64,000 nt of DNA from Candidatus Protochlamydia phocaeensis (GCF_001545115.1 NZ_FCNU01000031.1:62001-126000), one strand, 5' to 3'. Counted from the first letter of the stretch, positions 18,356-27,139 are shown. The notes: generated by a model from the letters alone, not told the origin. A program made the numbers and translations.

Positions 18356-19321
18356 ATGAGCATTCGTGAATTTATGCGTCGCAATTTTAGACACTTTAAT
18401 GCAGCTGTCTGCGTTGATGCCGCAGAAGGGTGGATGGCGCATTTAGATAAAGGCGGCAAAATGCTGGTCACTTTAGCAGGGGCGATGAGCACGGCAGAGC
18501 TTGGCATTTCTTTAGCCGAAATGATCAGGCAAGATAAAGTCCATGCCATCTCTTGCACAGGAGCGAACCTTGAAGAGGATATTTTTAATTTAGTCGCTCA
18601 TACGCACTATGAAAGAGTTCCGCATTATCGCTATTTGACGGCAGAAGATGAGCTTGCACTTCTCAAGAAAGGAATGAATCGTGTCACCGATACTTGCATA
18701 CCCGAAGACACAGCCATTCGCCGCATTGAAAATGAAGTATTAGACTTATGGAAAAAAGCCGATGAAACTAAACAGCGCTATTTTCCCTATGAATTCATGT
18801 ACCAGCTGCTTGATTCAGGCCAGCTAGAGCGTTACTATGAAATTGATCCAAAAGATTCCTGGCTAATGGCTGCCAAGGAAAAAAATCTGCCTATTTGGAC
18901 GCCCGGCTGGGAAGATTCGACGTTGGGCAATATTTTTGTCTCACATGTCATCTCGGGAGATCTTAGCAATTATTCCATTGTCAAATCAGGTGCCGAGCAA
19001 ATGGGAACATTAGTCGACTGGTATAAACAAACATGCCCCACCTCTTCGATTGGGTTTTTCCAAATCGGGGGAGGAATCGCGGGAGATTTCCCTATTTGTG
19101 TCGTTCCTCTTATTAGGCAAGACCTTCAAGAAAAGGTTCCTCTTTGGGGATACTTCTGTCAAATTAGCGACAGCACCACTTCTTTTGGCTCGTATAGTGG
19201 AGCGGTTCCCAATGAAAAAATTACATGGGGAAAATTGGATGCCAAGACGCCTAGCTTCTTGATTGAATCCGATGCATCGATTGTTGCCCCCTTAATCTTT
19301 AATTATGTGCTAGGCAAGTAA
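18356..19321 (+). CDS. Deoxyhypusine-synthase-like protein
   Basis: The 321-residue protein shares the NAD-dependent aminobutyl-transferase fold of deoxyhypusine synthase: LVTLAGAMSTAELG, SCTGANLEEDIFNL, a Gly-rich FQIGGGIAGDFPI, and near the C-terminus PNEKITWGK, where Lys293 matches the catalytic Lys of eukaryotic DHS (WGK). Bacteria have no eIF5A, so the acceptor is probably a small amine: bacterial relatives are known or proposed to act as homospermidine synthases or on agmatine-type substrates. Placement next to arginine decarboxylase supports a polyamine role. The precise product cannot be read from the sequence. Confidence 0.88.
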   Translation: MSIREFMRRNFRHFNAAVCVDAAEGWMAHLDKGGKMLVTLAGAMSTAELGISLAEMIRQDKVHAISCTGANLEEDIFNLVAHTHYERVPHYRYLTAEDELALLKKGMNRVTDTCIPEDTAIRRIENEVLDLWKKADETKQRYFPYEFMYQLLDSGQLERYYEIDPKDSWLMAAKEKNLPIWTPGWEDSTLGNIFVSHVISGDLSNYSIVKSGAEQMGTLVDWYKQTCPTSSIGFFQIGGGIAGDFPICVVPLIRQDLQEKVPLWGYFCQISDSTTSFGSYSGAVPNEKITWGKLDAKTPSFLIESDASIVAPLIFNYVLGK

Positions 19322-19468
19322 AGGCCATGCGAAGCGGTTCTTTCTCTTTTGACTGTTTGAACTTTCAATCGAATGAAAGAGCCGCTTAGCGCTAACAGCC
19401 TAGATCCGAGTTTTTTTCCCTAAGAAAAAATAATTTCGCATATGGCCATTCTCTATTGACGTCGCATT

Positions 19469-19951
19469 CTAGTTTTCTGAAGGCAGAAGCGTCACATCAA
19501 ACTGCTCAAAAAATGACTTAAGAACCTCTTTATCTTCAGGCGGCCAGTTTGGGTAGCGGTTGCGCAATTTTACCCATTCCTCATAAAAATTTTCAAATCC
19601 TGCCGGATGATAAAAAATCAATATTTTCGTTCTTTCTTGCCCCTTGTTAGCCAAAGTATGATAAACATTAGGGGGCACGAGAATAAACGTTCCAGGCCCC
19701 GCTTGCAACCATTGATCGTTAAAGAAAACATCTAGCTTTCCTTCTAAAATATAAAAGGACTCGCTAAAAGTCTGGTGCAAATGGATAGGAGGAGGAGGAC
19801 AGCCGGGCTCGATAGTTTGCTCAATAAAAGCCCACTCTCCATCCGTATGCGCAGCCATCAATTTAATTTGATAAGTATTTTGCTGCGTCGAAAAGATAGG
19901 CCCTTCGCCGGCTTTGAGAACAACAGATTGAGGATTATCAAAGGCCTTCAT
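19469..19951 (-). CDS. Cupin-domain protein
   Basis: A single cupin barrel in 160 residues. Motif 1 is PPPIHLHQTFSESFYILEG (about 55-73), with His-x-His and a Glu as likely metal ligands, and motif 2 is the PPNVYHTLAN block (about 94-103) with the remaining His. Such proteins range from metal-binding dioxygenases to isomerases and storage folds; the sequence does not decide between them. The gene is isolated, divergent from nothing obvious and 249 bases from the permease gene. Confidence 0.8.
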   Translation of the reverse strand: MKAFDNPQSVVLKAGEGPIFSTQQNTYQIKLMAAHTDGEWAFIEQTIEPGCPPPPIHLHQTFSESFYILEGKLDVFFNDQWLQAGPGTFILVPPNVYHTLANKGQERTKILIFYHPAGFENFYEEWVKLRNRYPNWPPEDKEVLKSFFEQFDVTLLPSEN

Positions 19952-20200
19952 AGACTATTTCCCCGCTGCTACAAAAGAAGTTAGGGCAATCAGACTTCTC
20001 GGCCGACCTTGCAACTTGAATTTTGTTTTTTTGCCTTCCCAACTGCACCGAGGCCTCAAATAGGAACAAATGATAAGAGTGTTTCTTAAAACTGCTAGAG
20101 GAAAAGCTCCAAACTCAGGTTATTATAAACAAGTGAACTCGACTCGAATTCACTTGTATAACTTTCCTAATGATTCCTGAAAAGAGGAAATCTCCTCCTT

Positions 20201-21514
20201 TTAAAGAGAAACGACTGATTGAGCCACTTCACTTGGATTGAACTTTGTTCGCAAAAAGTATAAAGGCACCCCAAAAAATAAGGCTCCAAGCCCCCATACG
20301 ATTTGAAAAGCCGTCGCATGCAAAAGCAGCCAAAAAATTCCAGTCAAGGCAACTAACGGAATGGCTATATAGAGGACTTTCTTCACAGAAGAAGAAGGCA
20401 GCCATCCTCTCTTATAAAAAACAATGACAGCCAGGCAAGTCGATGCATACTGAGCAAAACGAGAGACAACACTGATTGTCACTAACTGAGTAAAACTTCC
20501 AGACAAAGCGATCACTGCCGTCATTCCCAAAGTTAAAAGAATGGCCCAAATAGGCGTATCAAAACCTCCCTTATAGGCAATCCAGCGCGGAATCATCCCA
20601 TCTTCTGCCAAAGCCACTCCGCTCCTTGGCGTAATAAAAGAGGCTGAGATATTGACCCCTCCAATTGAGACTAACATGGCAGACATGACAATCCATTGTC
20701 CCGTTGATCCAACAATTTCATTGGCGGCATGGGCAATGGGAGTGGGATTATCATCTAATGCGGAACCTAATATACCTATAGAGATCATTTGCACAAGAAT
20801 ATAAAGTAAGGAACAAAAGCCAATCACAACCATAACGGCAATAGGCAAGTTTTTCTTGGGATTTTTCATTTCCCCCGCAGCAACGACCAATGTCTCGAAA
20901 CCGCCAAATGCATAAAAAATAACCAAAGCAGACGCGCCAAATGCGCCTGTTTCCCATTCTAAAGAGGAAAGAGAGGCAAAATTTGCCTGATCCATATAAA
21001 AAACGCCCACTACTACGAAGAATACTAATGGCAAAAGCTTGGCAACTGTAATCATATTATTCAAATATTTAAGAATGCGCACACCGCCTATAATATTTAA
21101 TATCCCTAAGCTTCCTGCTATTCCTAAAATAAGCAAACTACGGACAGGCTCTTGCAAAACGTCCGGCCAAATAGAACTCAAAGCCGTAATAAAGCCGACG
21201 ATTAGGGAGGCCCAAGCGGTTACACCAATGATCCATCGCATAAGGCCGATTTCAAAACCAATAAATTCTCCAAAAGCCTCTTTAGCGTAGATATAAGCCC
21301 CTCCACTGCGATTGAAAAGAGCGGAGCATTGAGCAAAACACCAGGCAATCGCTAAGACAAGCAGGGTCACAAAGCCATAAACAAACAAACTTGCACTTCC
21401 AACAAGCGATGAGACTTTGCCCGGTAAGAGGAAAATCCCCGAACCGATAATGCCGTTAATTCCCAGCAAAATAATACTGATCAGCCCCATTTTTTTACTG
21501 TCATTCGACTTCAT
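20201..21514 (-). CDS. APC-family amino acid permease
   Basis: A 437-residue transporter with about twelve membrane helices. The first helix carries GINGIIGSGIFLLPG, the unwound substrate site typical of the APC superfamily, and RSGGAYIYAKEAFG follows helix 2. Its start overlaps the stop of the PuuD-like amidase gene by four bases (ATGA), so the two are translationally coupled. The pairing resembles PuuP-PuuD, where the permease imports a polyamine or amino acid, but the substrate is inferred only from context. Confidence 0.88.
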   Translation of the reverse strand: MKSNDSKKMGLISIILLGINGIIGSGIFLLPGKVSSLVGSASLFVYGFVTLLVLAIAWCFAQCSALFNRSGGAYIYAKEAFGEFIGFEIGLMRWIIGVTAWASLIVGFITALSSIWPDVLQEPVRSLLILGIAGSLGILNIIGGVRILKYLNNMITVAKLLPLVFFVVVGVFYMDQANFASLSSLEWETGAFGASALVIFYAFGGFETLVVAAGEMKNPKKNLPIAVMVVIGFCSLLYILVQMISIGILGSALDDNPTPIAHAANEIVGSTGQWIVMSAMLVSIGGVNISASFITPRSGVALAEDGMIPRWIAYKGGFDTPIWAILLTLGMTAVIALSGSFTQLVTISVVSRFAQYASTCLAVIVFYKRGWLPSSSVKKVLYIAIPLVALTGIFWLLLHATAFQIVWGLGALFFGVPLYFLRTKFNPSEVAQSVVSL

Positions 21515-22266
21515 CTTTCCATCCTTTCTGCGGCTCTTGCCACAAAATAAAGAAAGAGTCTAAAGATATCAGACCGTTTTTCAATCATTAACTCCGGATG
21601 CCATTGGACGCCTAATACAAAAGAATCGCCCATTTTCTCTGCGCCTTCTATCAACCCATCCTTTGTTCGGGCATTCATTTGCCAGCCAGGTGCAAGCTGT
21701 TTAATCGCTTGGTGATGAAAGCTATTAGTTAAAATAGCGGGCTTTTCTAAAATTGTTTTTAATTTTGTTCCCTCTAAAATTTCTACACTATGAGAGGATA
21801 CCTCTACACCTGCTTGCTGCGAGTGTTTTAGAACAGAGGAGGTGTAATAAGAAACGTCTTGATAAAGCGAACCGCCAAAAGCGACATTAAGCAATTGAAG
21901 CCCCCGGCAAATTCCCAAAATAGGCTTGCCCATTTGATCAGCATAATGGACTAATTTAATTTCATATTCATCCCGAGCCGGATAAATATCTTGCAATAAC
22001 CGATCCGGTTCTTCGCCATAAAAATGAGGATGGACATCGTACCCGCCAGATAATAAAAGACCATCAATTAAGGTTAACTGTTGCCAAATCGCTTCATTTC
22101 CGGAAATAATGGGCAAAATCATCGGAATGGCGCCTGCCTGATGAATCGCTTTGATATAGTCTTGTCCAACATAAGCGCGTTCTCTTCCCCTAAAACATCC
22201 TGTCTCAATTGTCAATAAACTGGCAGAAATTCCGATGACCGGTCTTTTAATGACATGTGTTTTCAT
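21511..22266 (-). CDS. Class I glutamine amidotransferase-like hydrolase, PuuD family (peptidase C26)
   Basis: A 251-residue hydrolase with nucleophile Cys in PILGICRGLQLLNVAFGG (about residues 112-129), the LSGGYDVHPHFYGE region, and the catalytic His/Glu in GVQWHPE near residue 220. This order is that of gamma-glutamyl-GABA hydrolase PuuD and other C26 enzymes, which remove a gamma-glutamyl group. First gene of a two-gene operon with the permease. No other Puu pathway genes are present in the window. Confidence 0.87.
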   Translation of the reverse strand: MKTHVIKRPVIGISASLLTIETGCFRGRERAYVGQDYIKAIHQAGAIPMILPIISGNEAIWQQLTLIDGLLLSGGYDVHPHFYGEEPDRLLQDIYPARDEYEIKLVHYADQMGKPILGICRGLQLLNVAFGGSLYQDVSYYTSSVLKHSQQAGVEVSSHSVEILEGTKLKTILEKPAILTNSFHHQAIKQLAPGWQMNARTKDGLIEGAEKMGDSFVLGVQWHPELMIEKRSDIFRLFLYFVARAAERMER

Positions 22267-22678
22267 AATACCGACAAAATTAAATAGTTAGATAAATAAA
22301 CAAAAAATTATATTTACAAATCCATCATAGGATCTGATCGCTTTGATCGCTAAGAGATTGACAAACCAATGCTCTTGTCAGCTATTTAGCAATCTAAAAA
22401 TAAACGTTTTGGGGAAGAATAAGAATATCCGGCTATACCGGACAACCATAGGGACAACCACTCTGCAAAGATAGCGTAAGCACAGAACCTTGAAGTGATA
22501 GAATGAAAGAATTGTTGCCCATAGTTAGACATGTTATTTAATGATTAATTCAATGATAAGAAAAATTATATTTTTCTGCAATAAATAAATTAACATTCAT
22601 TAGAAAATTCTAGAATCCAGTTTGACAACTTTATTAATAATAAGTTATTCATTATGGTTATAATAGTAGGTTTAATAA
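22267..22678. other. AT-rich intergenic region between divergent operons
   Basis: 412 bases with no supported gene. A TATAAT sequence (22659-22664) ends 14 bases before the ATG of the acetyltransferase at 22679; no well-spaced -35 partner is visible, TTGACA at 22622 being too far away. If this -10 is used the mRNA leader would be only about eight bases. Confidence 0.35.
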
Positions 22679-23260
22679 ATGGATTCCCCTTTTTCTCTTC
22701 CCACTCTGATTTGCCTTAAAACTGAGAGGCTTTTTTTAAGGACTCCTCAAGCACTTGATGCTTTGCCTTTAACAAATTTTGAGCTGCGCAATCAAGCTTA
22801 TTTAAGGCCTTGGGCCTCTTCTACAGGAGAAGATGTCTTTTCACTTGAAGCCTGGCAAAAAAAGCTTTGCCTCTGGGAGCAAGAGCAGCAACAAGGCCTT
22901 TCGCTGCGTTTTTTATTCTTTCAAGAGCAAAATCCCGATTTTATGATTGGCTCTTGCCATTTTACGCAAATTTTTAGAGGAGCTTTTCAAGCCTGCTATC
23001 TCGGCTACAAGCTGGATCAACATTTCCAAGGGCAAGGACTCATGTTTGAGGCTCTTCGGGCTTCTATAGGATATGTATTTACCACTTTGAATCTTCATCG
23101 CATCATGGCCAATTATATCCCCTCCAATACACGAAGCGCCAAGCTTTTGGATCGCCTTCATTTTGTCATTGAAGGCTATGCCAAAAATTACCTCTTAATC
23201 GATGGATGCTGGCAAGATCATGTACTCGCTTCTTTGACAAATGTCAATTGGCACCCCTAA
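22679..23260 (+). CDS. GNAT acetyltransferase, RimJ/RimL-like
   Basis: The 193-residue protein follows the RimJ/RimL pattern: TERLFLRTPQALDALPL at the N-terminus, NQAYLRPW, ARASIGY-type helix after GYKLDQHFQGQGLMFEALRA (acetyl-CoA loop, about 100-118), and LNLHRIMANYIPSNTRSAKLLDRLHF. Members acetylate N-termini of ribosomal proteins or detoxify small molecules; the substrate is not predictable. No clear Shine-Dalgarno sequence precedes the start. Confidence 0.85.
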   Translation: MDSPFSLPTLICLKTERLFLRTPQALDALPLTNFELRNQAYLRPWASSTGEDVFSLEAWQKKLCLWEQEQQQGLSLRFLFFQEQNPDFMIGSCHFTQIFRGAFQACYLGYKLDQHFQGQGLMFEALRASIGYVFTTLNLHRIMANYIPSNTRSAKLLDRLHFVIEGYAKNYLLIDGCWQDHVLASLTNVNWHP

Positions 23261-23471
23261 GAGGAGCCGTATACGCGTATTCCTTTACAATCTCATTCTT
23301 CAGAAAGCGTCGAATTACTTATATTCAAGATGATTTTGAATCTAATTCAATGACTCTGCATTTCCTAGTTCCTTTTTAAATAATTTCTATTTTTAATAGA
23401 AAAATCTTATTTTGTTTATTGATCCATTTTAAACAAAGTATTAAAATTAAAGATAAAAAAATCAATTTTTT

Positions 23472-23951
23472 ATGACTCAATCTCATCCCTCCTTTCCTTG
23501 GTATAAAGACGGTTTGCATTTCAGTTGCACGCAATGCGGAAAATGCTGCACGGGGTCTCCGGGCTTTGTCTGGGTCAGCGAGCAAGAAATGGCTGAAATG
23601 GCGCAGTTCCTGAAAATTTCCATAAAAGACTTTAAGCGCCTGTATGTCAGGCGCCTTCATAACCGTTACTTGCTGGTAGAGAAAAAATCTCAAAACCATG
23701 ATTGTGTCTTTTATAAAGACCGCAAATGCCAGGTTTATCAAGCGCGGCCAAGCCAATGCCGGACATACCCATTTTGGAAAGAAAATCTTCTTTCGCCTCA
23801 AAGCTGGGAAGAAGCTGCTCAAACCTGCGAGGGCATTTGTCCTGAGGCTCCTTTGATCTCTTTTGAATCTATTCAAGAACAACTTAAGCAACAGATCAGC
23901 GACCAAAATGAGCACTATGTGCCAGCCTCTCCAGAAGCCAATTATACCTAA
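23472..23951 (+). CDS. YkgJ-family cysteine cluster protein
   Basis: A 159-residue protein with the family signature CTQCGKCC (Cys19, 22, 25, 26) at the N-terminus and a C-terminal pair in DCVFYKDRKCQVYQARPSQCRTYPFW. These cysteines probably bind an Fe-S cluster or zinc. The role of the family is unknown. The gene is single, with a large inverted repeat just beyond its stop. Confidence 0.88.
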   Translation: MTQSHPSFPWYKDGLHFSCTQCGKCCTGSPGFVWVSEQEMAEMAQFLKISIKDFKRLYVRRLHNRYLLVEKKSQNHDCVFYKDRKCQVYQARPSQCRTYPFWKENLLSPQSWEEAAQTCEGICPEAPLISFESIQEQLKQQISDQNEHYVPASPEANYT

Positions 23952-23985
23952 AAATTAAACTAACATTTCGACTAGTGCGAAAGCT

Positions 23986-24048
23986 CCTGCGATTAAATGA
24001 TCGTAAGCGACCCCATATACGGACCCGCTTACGATCGTTTAACGCAGG
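23986..24048. repeat. Long inverted repeat between convergent genes
   Basis: CCTGCG-ATTAAA-TGATCGTAAGCG on the left pairs with CGCTTACGATCG-TTTAA-CGCAGG on the right (about 23 bp with two interruptions, 16-base loop). It lies between the YkgJ gene and the convergent ABC ATPase gene and may stop transcription from both sides, although no good T run follows. Confidence 0.5.
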
Positions 24049-24091
24049 GCTTTGTTACTATCCAAATGCCGATTTAAATTTCCCTCTGGAA

Positions 24092-24790
24092 TTAACCGCT
24101 CTCTTCTACAATCTGCCCTTGGAACATATACCATTGCCTACCCTTCAGCTGGTTAGCCAAGGTCATATCGTGCGTGATCATGATGGTGGCTGCTTGCGTG
24201 CGCTTGATAAAATCTAACATCAGATGGACTAATTTTGATGCGGAATCCGGATCTAGTGCAGCTGTTGGCTCGTCTAGCAGCAGCAGTGCCGGATGCATCA
24301 ATGTAGCCATGACAAATGTTAGAATCTGGCGCTGCCCCCCTGACAAGCATCCCATTGGCCGATGCAAAAGCGGATCTAAATCAATATCCACAGAAGCCAG
24401 CTGATCGGTTAACGCTTGCCTCAAAAAACGGGCATGGGAATTCTTCAAAGTTGCCTTTTGACCTTTTAAAGAAGCAATGGCAAGGTTTTCTTGCACAGTT
24501 AAAGAAGGAAAGCAGCCTGCAAGAGTATTTTGCGACATGCGGCTGATCCAGCGCGAACGCTCCTTTTCTGTCCGACCGACCATATTTTCCCCTTTTAAGC
24601 TGATGCGCCCTTCTTGGGGTTGAATGCGGCCTACAATGGCATCTAGCAAAGTGCTTTTTCCTGAACCATTCACTCCTTTCAGAATGACTAATTCTCCGGG
24701 ATATGCTTGGCATGACAAATGTTTTAGAATAGCTTTTTCTTGCCTTTCAACCGTTAATTGTTCGATTTGCAATACAGGATCGGCTAGCAT
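24092..24790 (-). CDS. ABC transporter ATP-binding protein (TrpXYZ-type importer)
   Basis: A 232-residue ATPase with Walker A GVNGSGKST (about 37-45), signature LSGGQRQ (about 152-158), Walker B LLLLDEP and the switch His in MITHD. It is the last gene of a three-gene importer operon and overlaps the permease gene by seven bases. The operon composition (lipoprotein of the ABC_sub_bind family, LivH-like permease, ATPase) matches importers predicted for tryptophan or tyrosine in other bacteria; the upstream Tyr-rich leader favours tyrosine here. Confidence 0.92.
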   Translation of the reverse strand: MLADPVLQIEQLTVERQEKAILKHLSCQAYPGELVILKGVNGSGKSTLLDAIVGRIQPQEGRISLKGENMVGRTEKERSRWISRMSQNTLAGCFPSLTVQENLAIASLKGQKATLKNSHARFLRQALTDQLASVDIDLDPLLHRPMGCLSGGQRQILTFVMATLMHPALLLLDEPTAALDPDSASKLVHLMLDFIKRTQAATIMITHDMTLANQLKGRQWYMFQGQIVEESG

Positions 24791-25650
24791 GCCACCCTCC
24801 TTTCTGCAGCTAAAAGCGGAGAGCGGCTCAATTGCAGAAAAAAGACAATCAAGATACCTTTGATTAAATAATTCCAGGAAGGATCAACCCCCAGAGCAAT
24901 TGTCATGGCAAAAAAAGCTTGGCAAATCATTGCTCCCAAAACTAAAATCAAACTGAAACGTGCTGTCATCATTTCGGCAATAATAAGGCCTGTCAGCCCC
25001 ATCATCATCATTCCCATGCTGCCAGTAATGGAATAAAAAGCCGTCAGCTGAACGAACAACCCCCCGGCCAGGCCTGAGCAAGCGCCGGCCAAGCTAAATC
25101 CTAAAACTTTGTAAAAATTGACGCTTTTTCCCAAACTAGCTAATAAATGCGGGTTGCATCCGGCCGCTCGAATTAAGATACCCACTTCTGTAGCCAACAA
25201 CTTTTTAAGAAGCCAAAAGATTAGGCTGGCCAAGCCGGCAAGCAAGATCAATTGATTCATTGCTGGATGAGAAAAAGGCATCCAATCGAATAAAGATGCG
25301 GTGGTCATTAAAGACACATTTGCTCCAGCCATCTTAAGATTGATAGAGTAAAGGGCGGTTGTCACGACAATTCCGGCAATGAGGTGATGCATGTGAAGTT
25401 TGGTATGCAGCAAACCCGTCAAACATCCTGCAAGAGCGCCCGCCACCAGGGCGGCTGGGATGCTCCATATGGGATGGAAACCGGCAAGCAGGCCGGCAGC
25501 GACAAGCGCTCCGCCGAAACCGAAGCTCCCCTCAATGGACAGATCATCGCATCGAATCACACGGGAAGTTAAATAGACCCCTATGACGACAAATCCAAAA
25601 ATCAAACCTTGCAAGCCGGCCTCTTGAATCATTTCTAGTAGCATATTCAT
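24784..25650 (-). CDS. ABC transporter permease (BPD_transp_2 family)
   Basis: A 288-residue membrane protein with eight or more hydrophobic segments and the family features RCDDLSIEGSFGFGGALVA (about 33-51), a KLLATEVGILIRAAGCNP segment and a Gly-rich MGMMMMGLTGLIIAEMMTARF block. It overlaps the substrate-binding gene by four bases (ATGA) and the ATPase by seven. It forms the membrane channel of the importer. Confidence 0.92.
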   Translation of the reverse strand: MNMLLEMIQEAGLQGLIFGFVVIGVYLTSRVIRCDDLSIEGSFGFGGALVAAGLLAGFHPIWSIPAALVAGALAGCLTGLLHTKLHMHHLIAGIVVTTALYSINLKMAGANVSLMTTASLFDWMPFSHPAMNQLILLAGLASLIFWLLKKLLATEVGILIRAAGCNPHLLASLGKSVNFYKVLGFSLAGACSGLAGGLFVQLTAFYSITGSMGMMMMGLTGLIIAEMMTARFSLILVLGAMICQAFFAMTIALGVDPSWNYLIKGILIVFFLQLSRSPLLAAERRVAC

Positions 25651-26630
25651 GGTTTTTTTCCTGCTTGTTGGTTAACAATTATAGCTTCTCCAATCCATTT
25701 TTCAGGCATGGATAATCCTAGCTCTTTTAGAACTTCTTGATTGATAACGGCAAGCGAAGAGGATGATTGGGCAAGTGCAAGATCGCCGGGCTTTTTCCCT
25801 TTTACAAAAACTTCCACCGCTAAAGCAGCCGCTTTTTCCCCCGACTGAAAGTAATCCACTCCCCTTGCCGCTAACGCTCCTTTTTCGACTAATAAATTGT
25901 CGCTTACGATTAGGGGCCTATGATGCGCACGAGAAATCTTGGCCAATGTCGGCAATGCCATGGCGACCGTATTATCAATTGGAGTTAAAATGGCATCGCT
26001 TTTTTGCATAGCCGACGTGGCCGCCATCGCCATTTCCGATTCTTGGGAAACACCGACTAAAATCACTTGCATGCCCCGCTTTTCCAGTTCATCTTTCATT
26101 TTGTCTTTAACTGTTACCGAATTGATTTCACTGGGATTAAATAGAATTGCCACCCGTTTTGCTTGAGGGACAAGATCAATAAGCAATTCGATCTCGTTTG
26201 GCACATTAATCATGTCGCTTGTTCCACAGTGATTGGCTTGTTTAAGGCCGGCTTTTTCCGGGTCGGTGACGGCTGCAAAAAAAATTGGCTTTTGCCTCTC
26301 AACAGAAGCTGCGGCCTGTGCGGCGGGAGTGGCAATGGCAAAAATGCCGTCTATGTGGCTATCGGCATGAAATCGCTGCGCAATGCTGCGCGCTTGTGCG
26401 ATCGATCCCTCTGCATTTTGCACGACAAAGCGCACTTTGCCATCCAGCTGAGCATTTAATTCTTGCATAAATCCTTCGCGAGCCTGATCAAGGGCTGGAT
26501 GCGAAGCTGTTTGCAAAATGCCGATTGTCAAAACAGAAGACTGTTCTTGAGAGGAGGAGCAGCTTGCTAAAGCAGCAAGCAACAGAAAAGCTCCTACCTT
26601 TTTCATCCGTGTGATCCAATTTTCTAACAT
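25647..26630 (-). CDS. Substrate-binding lipoprotein of the ABC importer (ABC_sub_bind family)
   Basis: The start is placed at 26630 (327 residues): GGAG lies five bases before this ATG. A longer reading frame begins with TTG inside the T run of the leader terminator and is rejected. A lipoprotein signal ends in LASC (Cys24). The mature part is a two-lobed binding protein: LTIGILQTASHPALDQAREGF, GIFAIATPAAQAA, PIFFAAVTDPEKAGL, and a hinge VAILFNPSE. This family includes TrpX-like proteins for aromatic amino acids. First gene of the operon, immediately downstream of the attenuator. Confidence 0.9.
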   Translation of the reverse strand: MLENWITRMKKVGAFLLLAALASCSSSQEQSSVLTIGILQTASHPALDQAREGFMQELNAQLDGKVRFVVQNAEGSIAQARSIAQRFHADSHIDGIFAIATPAAQAAASVERQKPIFFAAVTDPEKAGLKQANHCGTSDMINVPNEIELLIDLVPQAKRVAILFNPSEINSVTVKDKMKDELEKRGMQVILVGVSQESEMAMAATSAMQKSDAILTPIDNTVAMALPTLAKISRAHHRPLIVSDNLLVEKGALAARGVDYFQSGEKAAALAVEVFVKGKKPGDLALAQSSSSLAVINQEVLKELGLSMPEKWIGEAIIVNQQAGKKP

Positions 26631-26655
26631 ACATTCTCCATAAAAAATTTTGAGC

Positions 26656-26740
26656 AAAAAAAAAGCCCCAGCTGAATCTCAGCTGGGGCTTAAACGTCAA
26701 GCCACTACCATCCGTTAGCAGGTAGGGTCATCCCCAGCTG
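26656..26740 (-). promoter_or_regulatory. Transcription attenuator: terminator plus alternative antiterminator arm
   Basis: On the - strand AAGCCCCAGCTGA (26675-26663 reversed pairing region) forms a 13-bp stem with TCAGCTGGGGCTT, in order 26691-26679 then 26675-26663, followed by nine T: a textbook intrinsic terminator. Upstream, CAGCTGGGG at 26740-26732, inside the last codons of the leader ORF, is identical to the 3' terminator arm and can pair with the 5' arm instead. A ribosome stalled on the Tyr codons (26766-26746) would leave this segment free; one at the stop codon would cover it. The logic is that of trp/phe attenuation. Confidence 0.88.
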
Positions 26741-26856
26741 TCAAGGTAATAATAGCAGTAATAATAGTTGGAAAAAGATTGGCAGGCAGGCGCAGGCGCA
26801 ACAGCAAGGCTGTTGGATAAAGCAAAAGAAAGTGAAAGAGGCTTTCCTGCGTTCAT
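26728..26856 (-). CDS. Tyrosine-rich leader peptide
   Basis: A 42-codon ORF beginning at ATG 26856 and ending at TGA 26730-26728. Codons 31-37 read Tyr-Tyr-Tyr-Cys-Tyr-Tyr-Tyr, followed by Leu-Asp-Ser-Trp-Gly and stop. The ORF lies between a promoter-like sequence and an intrinsic terminator that precedes an ABC importer. Its stop is 37 bases before the terminator stem. A weak ribosome site is seen. I infer that it senses charged tRNA-Tyr: low tyrosine stalls translation and lets the importer operon be transcribed. Confidence 0.85.
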   Translation of the reverse strand: MNAGKPLSLSFALSNSLAVAPAPACQSFSNYYYCYYYLDSWG

Positions 26857-26887
26857 GATTTTTCAATTAATTTGGATTTCTCTTTAT

Positions 26888-26915
26888 TTTATAAATGAGA
26901 AATAAAAAAATTCAA
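26888..26915 (-). promoter_or_regulatory. Promoter of the attenuated importer operon
   Basis: On the - strand TTGAAT (26915-26910) and TATAAA (26893-26888) are 16 bases apart, a fair fit to a housekeeping sigma factor consensus. Transcription would begin near 26881, about 25 bases before the leader ATG. Confidence 0.5.
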
Positions 26916-27085
26916 GCTTTTTAATCCATTATTTCAGATAAGGCGCAATTCTTGAGATAAGGCCGTTGCTTTAAACCAAGCCATTATACATTCGACGACA
27001 GTCTCTTATCAATTTTTCTTCCTATGCCTTCTCTACTTTTAATTGATTGAAGCTTGATAGATCATGTTGGAAAGGCATTAAAAAC

Positions 27086-27120
27086 CATCTCGTGCATCCT
27101 TAAATTGAATACACGAGATG
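27086..27120 (-). terminator. Terminator of the glk-HAD-fba operon
   Basis: CATCTCGTG and CACGAGATG form a 9-bp stem with a 17-base loop, 19 bases beyond the aldolase stop, followed on the - strand by GGTTTTTAA. Confidence 0.7.
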
Positions 27121-27139
27121 ATTTAATCTATTGCCCTCG

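Noticed and set aside
22622-22664. Promoter TTGACA...TATAAT before the acetyltransferase gene
   Set aside because: The spacing of 31 bases is too long for a functional -35/-10 pair.
26631-26657. Extended start of the ABC binding protein at TTG 26657
   Set aside because: The TTG is in the T run of the leader terminator; GGAG and the lipoprotein signal support ATG 26630.
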